Assembly: GCF_020882245.1 (NCBI RefSeq)
Contig: NC_083597.1
Span: 49,950,152-50,014,151, forward strand
Direction of reading: 5' to 3'
DNA: 64,000 nucleotides
From: Rhopalosiphum padi
Taxonomy: Eukaryota > Arthropoda > Insecta > Hemiptera > Aphididae
Position numbers and translations under genes: made by a program. Below are positions 1 to 11,396 of this stretch, in pieces. The notes beneath the pieces were generated by a model. That model had not been told where the DNA came from. It searched no databases and worked only from the letters and a program-made list of their open reading frames with translations. How positions within the stretch are numbered: the stretch's first letter is position 1; each line of letters opens with the position of its first letter.

Positions 1-287
1 TTTTCAGTTGTACTCTCTAGTCACTACGTTCCGACAACGTATTGACGTATCAATAAGTATATCTGTAGCATAATATTCTGTATTGTGCCCGATGTCAATC
101 GTCGTCGTCGGACCATGATTGATACTTGATAGTTGCAAATAATTCATTATGAATTATGATATTGGGAGTAAGTGAAACTGAAGCGGCCTGCTGATCGTGG
201 TATTTTATATCTGTTGCTGCGCGAATACCTGCAACTAGTGGTCGGTAATCGTTATACGCAAATCATTCGCCCGCCAAATCGACTGGG
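1..287 (+). promoter_or_regulatory. Probable 5' UTR/promoter-proximal region of the GMC gene
   Basis: Sequence upstream of the chosen ATG at 288 is locally richer in CpG ('gtcgtcgtcgg', 'cgcccgccaaatcg') than the following intron, as expected near an insect transcription start. An initiator-like 'tcagtt' lies at 4-9. Transcription may begin outside the window, and no start site can be fixed from sequence alone. Confidence 0.35.
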
Positions 288-3200
288 ATGTATTACCAAG
301 CTTTGATCTATGTATCGTACACTATTCTGGTCAATATTTTTGTGTCGTATGTGCTTGCCGACTACTTTTTGAACGTAATTTTAGACAAGTACGCGGGATA
401 TGAGCACGTCCAAACCCGATATTTCGATCACATTGTCGGTACGTAAATAATTATTTGGCATTAAATAATTTATGACGAAGTATGAAAGTATAACTAGTAT
501 AAGTGCAGGCAAAAATATATTGTACAGTTACATAAGATAATAATTCAATAATATGTACATTGGCAATCCGTAGGTACCTACCATCCTAACAAAGAATTAT
601 AGGCTTATAATATAATTAGTGGGACACTGTGGGATAAGGGAAAAGAGATAATACTAAAATAAAGCTCGCCGGGTATTTTGAAATTGGGATAATTAAAATG
701 TATGGGGTGAGGATATCACATTTTATGGTAACTTACAACTGAATAGGTATATTTGTCTTTTTTTTTTTATGATAATATTATTAGGTATTATACGTTTTTT
801 TTTTTTAAATTATGTACAATTAATAGCCACCTCAAATAATTTCTAAGTTTAAATTATCCAAGTTTGCTAAGCATTATCATGTAATAAGATTAGAATATAA
901 AAGTTATTATTTTAGTTATAGTATAAAAGTTTTATACAATTTGTAGATCTTACACATACTGTCTTAATATAATAAATAATAATTTATATCAATACATGGT
1001 ATTTGTTAATGTAATAAGGAGCGGAGCTCCCGCCTACCATAAGTATTAAATTTTAAAACGCCCCCGTGAAATAAATCCTGGATGCGCCACTGCCCTAGGT
1101 ATTTAAAGACATAGGATTGTCGATTGATATGCGGTTTTAGGGAGGAGATTTTAAGTATTTTTTTTTTGTATTTTTAGATATTATTAAATAATTTAAATTT
1201 AATTTTGAGCAATACAAAAAAAATACTTAAAATTGCATGACAATTCATAAAATTCTAGCATGATTGTTGAAAAATTCAATAATGTTAATCGAAACTTTAA
1301 CTCGTTGTCATTTAGTTCAATTTTGGTTTTAGAGCTATGGTAAAAAAGGACCAAATTGACTTAAAAAATGTCGGTCTATCCAAATCTGTTGTTAAAATTA
1401 AGTGTTGCTATTTGAAAAAATGCAAGTTGTATGTCGCATGCGCACAATAAAAGAGTTAAAAAATTGAAAACTATTGAAAAATGTGTATTTAGGCATTCCC
1501 TATCGCCTCCCGAAAACCGCATATCAATCCGATGTCACTGAACAGAATAATTTAGTGTTACCTTTAAAAGGGACCATACTGTTACTGTATATAATAATTA
1601 TATTGGTATTACATTTAGAAACATCGCAAATACAAAGGTATTAGTCGTATTACTGTATACGGACATGCGGCAGGGGCGTATTTATGAGGAACTGAGGGGC
1701 TGCAGTCTCCCCTGAAATTTTAAGAGTCTAAATATTATTTCAATTGTCGATAAAAGTCGTTGCAATAGTCTTAAATTGCATTTTATTGATTTTAAGTTGG
1801 TATTATTATCAAAATTAATCATCTTTTATTATCTCTTTATTTATGATACATTAAATATAATTTTTTTATTTTACTGTATGACGATGTTTATAAATTTTAA
1901 TTAGCCCCTCCTAAAATACAATTCTAAATGCGCTCCTGGTATTTGGTATAGTAGAGGCAATAATAAGATAATATAAAATATTAGTTGAAAATAATGTCTG
2001 ACACTAAACTGCAGACTGCAGAAAGTACTCGTTTGAGTTTGGTGTCAATATAATATACAATTTAGTAATATACATAATAGGTACTACATACTTAATACTT
2101 ATATATGCGACCATAAGTTGCGGAACATTGGGATTCGTACTTTCCTTGTACATAGATGTCTTAGAATTATTTTTTTACGTCAATAATTATAATCAAATAA
2201 TCGCAACAACGGATATTATATATTATATATTTTAATAATAAATAAAAATAATAAAATTAATTAATATAAAATATTAAAATATTCTCATGGGAGATATTTC
2301 CATTGAAAGATATTTTTAACAGGAGACATTTTAAATTGGAGATATTTTTGACTAGATATTTTGATCTAGAACCTGCTTATTACACATAAATAATAATATT
2401 ATATCATAAATTATTCATAAAAATAAAAAAGATCATTACTATATTAGTGGTATATTTCAACCTGCATTTAACTTATCAATTTTTGTAACAAGAAATAAAC
2501 TTTTCATAAAAGAATAATTTATCCAAATCTGTAGAAAAAAATTTTCATTACTATTTAAAAATATCATTAGCATAAGCTCTTATTGTATACCAATTATAAT
2601 TATTTCTCTTTACAAATATGTACTTGTAAAAATTGAAATTGTTTCCTAAAATACAACATATTTTTTAGTGGGTGGAGGAACAGCAGGTATTGCTGTAGCT
2701 TCACGTTTAGCAGAAAATGAAGCACATACTGTTTTATTAATAGAAGCTGGTCCTAAAGTGTCATTATTACATGATATACCTCTTGCCACACCTATGTTCC
2801 AAAAGTCACCAATCGATTGGCAACACCAAACGGAGTCACAGTTAAACGCATGTCTCGCAATGAAAAATAATGTATTGAATTTACATAAAATTAAATTTTT
2901 TTCTAATTAATAATAAATTTAATACAAGCCAATTATGATTCTGATTCTATTTTAAGTCTAGCCAATGGCCCTCAGGAAAAGTCTTGGGGGGCAGCAGTCG
3001 CATTAATTTTAATATTCATATAAGAGGACATATTTCTACTGATTATTTAACGTGGCAATCTGAACAAGATTGGACAAAAGAGGATGTTCTTTACTACTTC
3101 AACAAATATGAAAAAGCTGATACATATAATAGTAAGTATATTTATGTTAAAAAATATATATAACAGTTAGCATTACAAGTAACTTATCACTATGTGTCTT

Positions 3201-5001
3201 GATTTTATACAAACATATATGTACAAATGAGAAAAATCCACAACATAAATAATAAAAATATAAAACCATTAAAAATAAAAACCATACAACCAGGATCACC
3301 CAATAAAAAACAATTCTTCAGTCATCAACCAACACACGTGACACCAATTGCAACAGCTGTACTTAAGGCGGCCAATGAGTTGGACTTTAATACTTCATTA
3401 GATATGAACAATGATGGATTTCATATTCCTAGACGAGATGGTGGTAGTTTCTCATTAACACCAGTGTCAATAAGAACAGGGGCTAGATTAAGCACTGAAC
3501 ACCTATACTTAAAATCAAAAAAAAAAAAAAACTTAGTAGTACTCACAAATGCTCTGGTTACAAAGGTGATTATGTTTCACAGCATAAAGTATTTTAACAA
3601 TAGTTTTATATCATATTAAAATTACTTAATAAATCATTAAAATTTCATTAAAGTAGGTGCTGTTTAAACATAATTACGAAGCAAATGGTGTTATGTACAA
3701 CAGGTTTGACCAAGTTTTTAAAGTTTATGCACTTAAGTCTGTTGTCATGTCTGCAGGAACATTGAATACTGCAAAAATACTTTTATTAAGTGGTATTGGA
3801 CCAGCACAACAACTTAAACCATTAAAAGTGAAAAACATTTTTATTTTTATTTTTTTTACATTTTTATTTTTTTTTAAATTAATATTATTACTTAAAGATT
3901 CCTGTGATTGCGGATTTGGCAGTAGGAGAAAACTTACAAGACCATATTATTACTGGATTGGACATGATAACTTTAGAAAAATCATTGGACTTAACTTTTA
4001 AAGATTTTATATCACCAATAAGCATTTATAAATACTTTTTCAAAGGGACTGGTAATAGTTACCCAAATAGTTCATTTTAATTTTCTTTGATATAATTAAT
4101 TTGTAGGCATATGGACGCATCCAGGATGTGAAGCTATTGGTTTATTACAACTACCATCAGATGAAAAAAACTATTCTATATCATCCCCGGATTTGCAGTT
4201 TATGCTTTTACCTTATGGAATATCATCAGATGCAGGAGCGGCATACTTCAATCACTTGAATTTAAAAAATGAGGTGAGTATAATACTATAAATAATCTAA
4301 AACAGATAAAACTAAAATATTAAATTTATTGTATAATTTAAGATTTGGAATGAATATTTTCAACCTCTTGTGGGAAGACAGGTTATTTCGTTAGCACCAG
4401 TGCTATTGCATCCTCAAAGCAGAGGATATGTAAAGTTAGGCATAAATCGTGAAATTGTTGTTCAACCAAATTATTTACAAAAGTCACATGATGTCAATGT
4501 GTTGATTCAAGGAATGAAGTTGGTGAACAAATTTGTAAAAACCAAAACATTATCAAAACTTGGCGCTATGTTTAATACTAAACATTTTCCTGGATGTGAA
4601 AAATATAATTTTGGATCAGACCATTATTGGGAATGTTACATTAGACATATGACATTAACATCTTATCATCCTGTTGGAACATGTAAAATGGGAAGTATCC
4701 ATAATAAAAGTGTAGTGGATCATTCATTAAGGTACAAAATGTATTCACTCAATGTAAATTAGGATAAAAATAACTTTTATTCGACAATAATTAATTTTAT
4801 TTATGTTTTAGAGTGCATAAATTAAATAAATTATACGTGATTGATGCATCAATAATGCCTTCCATGCCAAGTGGGAATATAAACGCTGTTGTGGCAATGA
4901 TAGCGGAGAAAGGAGCTGATCTCATAAAAAAACATTGTTTTCAAAGAACCCAAAAATGTAAAATCACAGATTTTTTATATTATTATGGTTATAAGTATTA
5001 A
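288..5001 (+). CDS. GMC-family FAD oxidoreductase, glucose-dehydrogenase-like, 9 exons
   Basis: Likely secretory-pathway flavoenzyme oxidising an alcohol or sugar; substrate not determinable. Coding exons: 288-438, 2669-2871, 2957-3131, 3294-3565, 3657-3827, 3898-4051, 4107-4273, 4343-4731, 4812-5001. They total 1872 nt (623 aa) with every splice phase matching, close to the ~600-630 aa usual for insect GMC proteins. Seen: hydrophobic N-terminus (residues about 4-33, possible cleavage after VLA at 24), FAD-binding GGGTAG at 52-57, WPSGKVLGGSS ending at 132, second GMC signature SAGTLNTAKILLLSGIG at 299-315, catalytic His540 in HPVGTC, and C-terminal PSGNINAVVAMIAEKGAD. The ATG at 288 is chosen because it opens the hydrophobic segment and exon 1 splices in phase into GGGTAG. 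The exon 4 acceptor (3294) is the least certain join; the region lacks the usual glycine-rich GTGG segment. Intron 1 (2.2 kb) carries three transposon remnants. Family certain; physiological role unknown. Confidence 0.93.
1018..1092 (+). mobile_element. 3' end of a hAT element (solo fragment) in GMC intron 1
   Basis: This ~75-bp segment matches 11766-11834, the 3' end of the hAT relic there, sharing 'cctaccataagt', 'ttaaatttta' and 'aaataaatcctggat', and ending in 'cgccactg', a typical hAT terminus. No matching 5' end was found upstream, so it is a truncated copy. It is followed by 'ccctaggt', close to the target-like sequence around the 11.4-kb copy. Confidence 0.7.
1121..1530. mobile_element. 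Short inverted-repeat element (~410 bp) in GMC intron 1
   Basis: Terminal inverted repeats of about 28 bp: the left arm (1122-1149) contains 'gattgatatgcggtttt' then 'gggagg'; the right arm (1502-1529) read in reverse contains 'gattgatatgcggtttt' then 'gggagg'. A second, AT-rich inverted pair lies inside (near 1150-1170 and 1210-1235). No coding frame. Non-autonomous DNA transposon of unidentified superfamily; target duplication not clear. Confidence 0.7.
1671..1938. mobile_element. hAT-like miniature element (268 bp) in GMC intron 1
   Basis: Starts 'caggggcgtatttatga' and ends with the reverse complement of 'caggagcgcatttagaa'. The interior is AT-rich with G-rich/C-rich tracts just inside each end ('gaggggctgcag', 'gcccctcc'), matching other elements in the window. 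Flanks (acatgcgg / gtatttgg) are not a clean 8-bp duplication, so this copy is probably older or one end is slightly misplaced. Confidence 0.65.
2289..2368 (+). repeat. Degenerate ~16-18-bp tandem repeat in GMC intron 1
   Basis: About five imperfect copies of a 'ggagatattttt'-type unit in succession (gggagatatttcc, agatattttta, ggagacatttta, ggagatatttttga, agatattttgat). Nothing suggests a function. Confidence 0.5.
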
Positions 5002-5086
5002 AATATTATTGTTACTTAATTGTTATTGCTATCATTTACTCATCGTTTGATATGTACCCGTCATAGTTATACCTATTAGTTAAAAA

Positions 5087-5099
5087 AATAAATTTTATT
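5087..5099. terminator. Abutting poly(A) signals of the convergent GMC and IRE1 genes
   Basis: AATAAA at 5087-5092 serves the + strand GMC gene (stop at 5001). TTTATT at 5094-5099 is AATAAA on the - strand for IRE1 (stop codon at 5127-5125). With cleavage 10-30 nt downstream of each signal, the two mRNAs would overlap tail to tail by a few dozen bases. Confidence 0.75.
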
Positions 5100-5124
5100 T
5101 TTACCTTTTTGAAACATTGGAAAA

Positions 5125-8100
5125 TTATTGTTCAGAAGTTTCCACAGTTTTCCCACGTTTTCTGTGTCGCCAACTCATACCAGTATTTGGACGTCTAGGT
5201 ACTTTTTGTAAGCTGCTAAATGCGACTGGCTGATCACTTTCATACAGCCAGTTAGGCAAATCAGAAAATTCTGTACGTGGAAATTGGTAACAGCTAGTAT
5301 AGTATTTAACAAATGTTATTTCATTTGATAAACATTGCATAGCTGTCCATGTATGATACACTAAAAGTGGAAATTTGGAAGTCCAATATTCTAAAAATGT
5401 ATCAGGAATATCACCGAATAACTTCTGAGTATCTTGAGATAGTTCCCGAAAATGATGTTTCTATAACATGAAAAAATAAACAGGTAAAATAAAAATAAAT
5501 ATCTTTACACTTTAGTTAATCATAACTAACTTTATTTCGAAATGCTCTTAACAAATCTCTAATGCTCCCAGTTCTATATGTTCGGTATTTCCTTAATTCT
5601 GAAGTTATTTCTTGATCAATCTTATCATGCCAACCATCTTGTCCGATTACTCCATCACCACCTTTTTCGAGTTCTAGCATTACAGGGCTCATTGAATGTT
5701 CCTTTTCCACACGATCGCTAACATCCTAAAAAATTGCATACATTAAATTCCCTAGTATGCGTATAAGTTTTAAATAAATAGACACCTGAAGAAAGGATAG
5801 CAATGTAGAGCTGTCCCAAAATGCTGGATAATAACGAACAGCTGTAGCAGTGGGTCTATCTTCTGGGTTTCGACTTATCATCAGTGATATCAAACGTTTC
5901 CAAATTTCACTTTCATTTAATGCATTGAGACTATATTATATACTTATATATTAGTTTGCATTACATAATTTATTAACAAATATTTTAATATTTTTTACCA
6001 AGGGGCTTGACGTTTATCCAATATTCTAGCTTGACGCCACAATGAATCACCAAATGGATGTTTTCCTTGACTAAGGATATAGTAAAACAGACAGCCCATT
6101 GAAAAAATATCAATAGATTTAGTCTTTAAAAGAAATGAAAATAACATTTGTAATTAAAATATTATACAATATACAAAAGTACCTAGGTAAATTATTCTTA
6201 CCACAGATGCATTTGTAACAAACATTTCAGGTGCTATCCAGCCATCGGTTCCAGTGACTCCTGAACGTTTAGAAAAAGACATTTTTCCCCCCTGTAATTT
6301 TTTGCATAACCCAAAATCACTAATTAATGCTCGGACACTACTAAAACTACCATTTCCACGCGTAGGTATTGACAATAATACATTGTGTGGTTTTATGTCC
6401 CTGTGAACTGATATTGAATATCATCATAATAATAAAATAGTTATTTGATCATAGTAATTATAAATATTACCTATTCCAAGCGAATGAAGGTGCTGCAGAC
6501 CTTTGATTGACTGACATAAAATTTCTTTTGGAGTAATTTCATTTCTTAATTCATTTTTTTCTACATAGTCCTATACATATATTAAATATTTTCGATTAAT
6601 TAAAAATCAAAAATAAAAGTAAATTATAAACTCACTTGTAATGTAGCAGCACATAATTCCAGTGCAATATATCGAAATTGTTTATCTTGTTCTGTACAAT
6701 AATAACGAACAACATTAGGATGGTAGTCAGATTCTCGAAGAATATGTACTTCTCTTTCCCCAGCAATAAAGCACTCTGGTAACAATCGTTTAACAGCTAC
6801 AGGCCTACTTTCAAACTCCCCTCTACAAAAATATTAATCCATGTTAATAAAATACAAGTAAATATAAGATATAAATAAAATAATTACTTAAAAACTGATG
6901 TTCCTTCACATCCTTTTCCTAAAATTGCATCTGTACGGAACATAATTTTTCCAATACAAAAACTACCATCAGGTAATTCTTCAACTATTTGAGATGAACT
7001 AGTATTGGAATGATTTGAACCTCTTGAACTTCCCTGAGAACTGTTATGACTATTATTTGATTTATTCTTCAAACCTTTCATCTAAAAGTTTTTAATTTTT
7101 TTAACAAATAAAATGAAATTGAGATAAAAAAATAATTGTCTTACTTCTTTTCGTAGATACCAGAACATTAAACTCATCAACAGTGTTATCCCAATCATGA
7201 ATAATTTAATTCCAGCGTTGTCTCCAAGTATTTGAACAATAAGCCACGAGTCCAAAGATTGAGGAGTCTGAGTGGATATTGTGCTTGTTTGTTTACTGCT
7301 GTAGTTATATCCACTCATATTGTGATAGTAAATTATTGAATCGGTGTTTCCTGTTATTCTCGGTATACCTGTATTTAATTCTTGATTCAGCTGGTAGTGC
7401 CCTACAAAAAGATGATTTATGTTGTAGAAACATTTGGTAAAACAGAATAATTATTTATTTGCATTACCCAATAAGATTGTGTGGTTTTCAACATTTTTAG
7501 GTTCTACATTAAACTCATTACCACTATAATATGGTAATACTGAAAAAGAAGTTTTATCCAAAAGAACAATTAATCCTCTATCTACTAATGGATTAACTTC
7601 ACCAGTGTCTGCAATGGCTGGTAATGCATACAATCCTGTATTAATATGATGGCCAATGTAAAGTGTATGGCTATAAATCAGATATTTAAAATATTTAATT
7701 TAACAGAATTGTCAACTTACAATTATTAATAACAATTAGTTGTAAATTATTAGTCAATTGTGATGATTAATAAAATTAGAAATAACTATCTATAAATTAA
7801 TAACCATAAAGACATAGATATTTTTTCTAAATAAAATAATTTATAATTTACTTACAAATAACTAACAGAATTAGGATCTTTTGATGATAATGCAATGTTT
7901 GAAATTAAATGCTTTATTGAGTCTTTAGCTATGTTAGTTAGTGGTAACGACAATAGACTCTCGCCATCATGTTGATAAACTCCAATAACAGGTGAATCAA
8001 ATTCTCTTTCCCAAAGTAAATTATTATAGTTAATTGGAGGAGATTTTTCAAATTTATCTTTAGGATTAAGAAAAACTGCAAAATTACCAGACGAACTAGC

Positions 8101-9181
8101 AGCAAAATAAGTCATACCTATTTAATAAACAAAATTATAAAACTTTTTAAGATTTAATAAACGGTTAATTAAAATGAAATACCATGATTATAATTCTGTT
8201 CATCGGTCATAGTTTTAGAGTTGTAACTGAAAAACGTTACATTCCATTGGCGTTGGTCACTACTTAAACTGTCAACCATCATAACGCTATATTCTATTTA
8301 AAAATTAAAAATTAAAATTAAATTACTTTATGATACAATTAAAATACATACCAGATTTACTCAATAGTATAGATTTTGAAGCAATCGCTGTGCATATTTC
8401 ACCTTGCTTTTCAAAATTCATAAACGGGTGTTTTTCACCAGTATTCCAATCAATAAAATACCAACTATCAATTTTTTTTCCTTTAAGTAATGTACAATGA
8501 TTATAATAATTCCTTAAATAATTATATAAATCTTATTTATGTACAGGACTATTTACCAGAAAATAATATTCCATCTGAACTTCTACATGGTGAATTAGCT
8601 ACTAACTGAGGGATAGTGACATCCAACTTTTTGATTCCTACTTTATCCTTATTATGTAGTAAATATAGGGAACCGTCCCTAGGATCTGGCAAAAATAATG
8701 GCCTATAACAATTATAAACTAAATTTTATAATGTTTATATTAAAAATAATAATGACAATATTTTTTATTTAAAACAAAATGATTGAATACATACGTTAGG
8801 GCATCTTTAATATTAGAGGGAACTTTGACAGGTGGATCTAACAAAACAAAAGAAAATGTAGTAGGTAATATATTAACAGACAACTGTATAAAATTTATAA
8901 TATACCATCGCGAAACTTCCACAAAGTTTTGCCAGACCTTTGGTCGACCGCGATGAAAAAACCATCAAGCGTGGACAGAAATATGATTCCTTCATACTGC
9001 AAAACATTAGTTTCGACCAAACTCTTGTCATCCTAAAACCAAATAAACGCTTCATAATATCTAAAAGGTGACACAATAAACGAATACACACCTTTGGATG
9101 ATTGAGGTCCTGGGAATCAACGAAAAGCAAGCCGACTAAAAGTGGGACAGCCAATAGCATCACCCGGATGGTCAATGCCAT
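5125..9181 (-). CDS. Ire1: IRE1 (inositol-requiring enzyme 1), ER stress sensor kinase/endoribonuclease
   Basis: Type I ER membrane protein. In the family, the lumenal domain senses unfolded protein, the kinase trans-autophosphorylates and the RNase starts cytoplasmic splicing of XBP1/HAC1-type mRNA. Exons (high to low): 9181-9092, 9032-8906, 8837-8795, 8702-8557, 8480-8352, 8293-8183, 8117-7856, 7670-7468, 7401-7145, 7081-6888, 6822-6636, 6570-6471, 6407-6202, 6123-5999, 5930-5786, 5725-5531, 5460-5125. They total 2856 nt (951 aa), all phases consistent; human IRE1alpha is 977 aa. Seen: signal peptide 1-22; lumenal PDPRDGSLY and SPCRSSDGIL; TM near 435-452; Ser/Asn-rich linker 460-487; kinase GKGCEG 511-516, Lys532 in VAVKR, HRD with Asp620, DFG at 647-649; KEN/RNase Tyr825, Arg838-Asn839-Lys840 and His843, equivalent to human Y892, R905, N906, K907 and H910. 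Intact. The C-terminal tail is unlike the vertebrate one. Convergent with the GMC gene. Confidence 0.97.
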
Positions 9182-9510
9182 TTCGTCGTCAAAAGTTGCG
9201 TTTTACAGTTCAGTCACATCAACCGCAAGTAGTAGGCGCATCACCATCGGTATACGAACCAACGTTCGATTGGTTCCATTTTTGAAAACTGTGTAACGTT
9301 AACGGTGTTTAGTGTCTGAAACGATACGATAACGATGACATATCTTATGGATAAACGAGACGACAAACATTAAACAGAAATACAGAATTTAAGCGCAAAA
9401 GTTTCAACAATAATAATAATATTGAAAATCGAGTAGATAAGAGATTCGGTGATAAAGTCGGTCGGTGGTTCGTCGATCGCAGTGACGCCAAATAAGCAAC
9501 AGACGATGGC
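9182..9510 (-). promoter_or_regulatory. IRE1 5' UTR and CpG-rich promoter region
   Basis: Upstream of the IRE1 start codon, CpG dinucleotides are clearly more frequent than in flanking DNA (many cg in 9183-9300 and 9440-9510). A CCAAT box on the - strand is visible as 'attggtt' at about 9270. No classical ER-stress element (CCAAT-N9-CCACG) was recognised. The start site is not defined. Confidence 0.45.
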
Positions 9511-10018
9511 GTGACTGCAGTTAGTATTTTTTATGGTATATTTTATAATTCATTCATATTATCATGGCCATGGGTACTTTACGATAATCGCTTATTAATT
9601 GTTAATTATACATTATACAATATACATTCGTTCTCCAGCGGTCAATTATTGATGCCTGTAGACACTTATAGACAGTGTAGGTTGTAGTGAATAGTTTTGT
9701 ACTCTTGTTTTTTTTTGACACTCGCCAGTCACCAAAGAAATTTACATAAGTTTAACTTAGATACATTTTCATTTTTCATCTTGCAGACCAATGAGTTCTC
9801 AAATGTTTTTTTTTATTAAGCTCTTTCAGCCGATTAATCGTCTTAAACGATAAACGTTCAATAGTTTGTATTCCATCAATCTGATCTACAAAATTGCATT
9901 AATTCATAATTGTGAGTTACCTGAAATCTGCATATTACATTAAAATTAATAGGTACCAAACAGTTAGGCAGTGTTGATATGTTAACCTGTAAAACAAATT
10001 GTTTAGTTATTCAAAAGT

Positions 10019-10141
10019 GGCGCAAATTACAATTTTTGAAGGTACAAGATGGCGCAGATTATATAATGCTCCTTTATTTCGTGTTATGTGGTGCAAATTA
10101 CTTAATTACATAAATATTTTTTTATTTAGCGCAAATTACAT
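10019..10141. repeat. Four degenerate copies of 'ggcgcaaattac'
   Basis: The words ggcgcaaattac, ggcgcagattat, ggtgcaaattac and agcgcaaattac occur within about 120 bp in one orientation. Probably a fragment of an interspersed repeat with internal repeats; family unknown. Confidence 0.45.
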
Positions 10142-10494
10142 ACGCCTATTTTAAACAATCCAAGCTTTAAAATATTATTTAGTGTTTATTTGATTAAAAA
10201 TATTTTTAACCCCCAAAATACAATTTCTGATTTAGACTGACATAAAGGCACTTGGGCCCTCCTTTATAAATTCTTTATCCACTCTTCTGATCAAGCGATG
10301 TGCACCGTGGTGTCCCATAGTTTACGTGTTCTTGCGATTCATGCACACGTGCGATAATAATTCTATTATCTTATGGCGTCCGGATGACGTACTAACCACT
10401 CTATTATAGTACCTATTATAATATGTTTGTTTAACTAGCCTACTGCTTGGCTTCTTACATCTAATTCGTTGCATTGTCCCTTCGTGAAATGCAT

Positions 10495-10640
10495 TACAGC
10501 GATATCTCTATATTAATGGACACCTCTCAATAGCGGACACTTTTAAATTTCCCGGCAAAAATGTATGTACATAATAGAGGTTATAACTTCTTAAAGGTAA
10601 ACATTCCCGATAATGGACGTGGACAGTAAAAACTGGTATC
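10495..10640. mobile_element. Possible pogo/Tigger-type non-coding remnant
   Basis: Contains 'taatggacacctctcaatag', 'cggacac' and 'cccgataatggac', a repetitive GGACA-rich style typical of pogo/Tigger-related non-autonomous elements. Ends could not be defined and no TA duplication was established. Confidence 0.35.
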
Positions 10641-10906
10641 AAAATAAATAAATTTAAAAAAGGTACATATTTCACTTTATTTGAAAAATTAAATTTTAAT
10701 CGTACAAAATGTTTTTGGGGGTGTCATAATAATGATAAGTGTAAAATGTAACTCTCGAGTATTTAAAATATTAAAATTCTACGCCAAAATGTCCAATTCG
10801 GTATATTCTCTAATTTATATATACACAGGTATAGGTATCTAATTACTTAATACAATTCAGTTAGTAAAAATGACGGTAAACTGTGTATAAGACTTCTATT
10901 ATAATA

Positions 10907-10934
10907 ATCACGGTAGATTATAATCTACCGTGAT
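10907..10934. repeat. Perfect 28-bp palindrome
   Basis: 'atcacggtagatta' is followed immediately by its exact reverse complement, centred between 10920 and 10921, with further partial symmetry ('ataata' / 'aataat') outside. No loop. Confidence 0.85.
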
Positions 10935-11396
10935 AATAATGTACCTAAGTACTTATAGTATATAGGCCTATAGATTGAAGATTCTAATATTTTTAATGAA
11001 AAATTGATCAAAATCATCCTGGTAAGTTTAGTAATAATAGACTTACATGATTTGCTTTTCTGTAGGGGTATTTGCTTGACGCTTGTATATTACCTATGTG
11101 ACATATGTATAATAATTAAGATTCGAGACAAATAAGTAACAATTAATGAGAATACACATTATGCATATTTTATAAACTTATTCAGATTAAAATTATTATT
11201 ATATACCTAGTATATATTATAGATGAATAATATATATATATATTTTATTTTCAAATTCTGTTTATCATTTACTTTTAAATTGTTTTTAAATTACATCAAA
11301 TAGTTGGAAAATATAAGCCTAGAAGTGCGCACATAAATATATGCCCGGAGGTCACGGCTCTAAATTTATGATATATCTTAAATTTACCCCCTAGGC

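Larger units (their letters stand above)
9511..11388. other. Intergenic, repeat remnants only
   Basis: No gene recognised. Contains a cluster of 'gcgcaaattac' words, a pogo-like remnant and a perfect palindrome (listed separately). The remainder is AT-rich DNA with simple TA tracts. Confidence 0.6.

Noticed and set aside
8873..9181. Uninterrupted 102-codon minus-strand frame at the IRE1 start
   Set aside because: It reads through intron 1 and shifts frame. The spliced model (9181-9092 then 9032-8906) restores the IRE1 lumenal sequence.
9102..9296. Plus-strand open frame of 64 codons
   Set aside because: Antisense shadow of IRE1 exon 1 and its 5' UTR; no domain.
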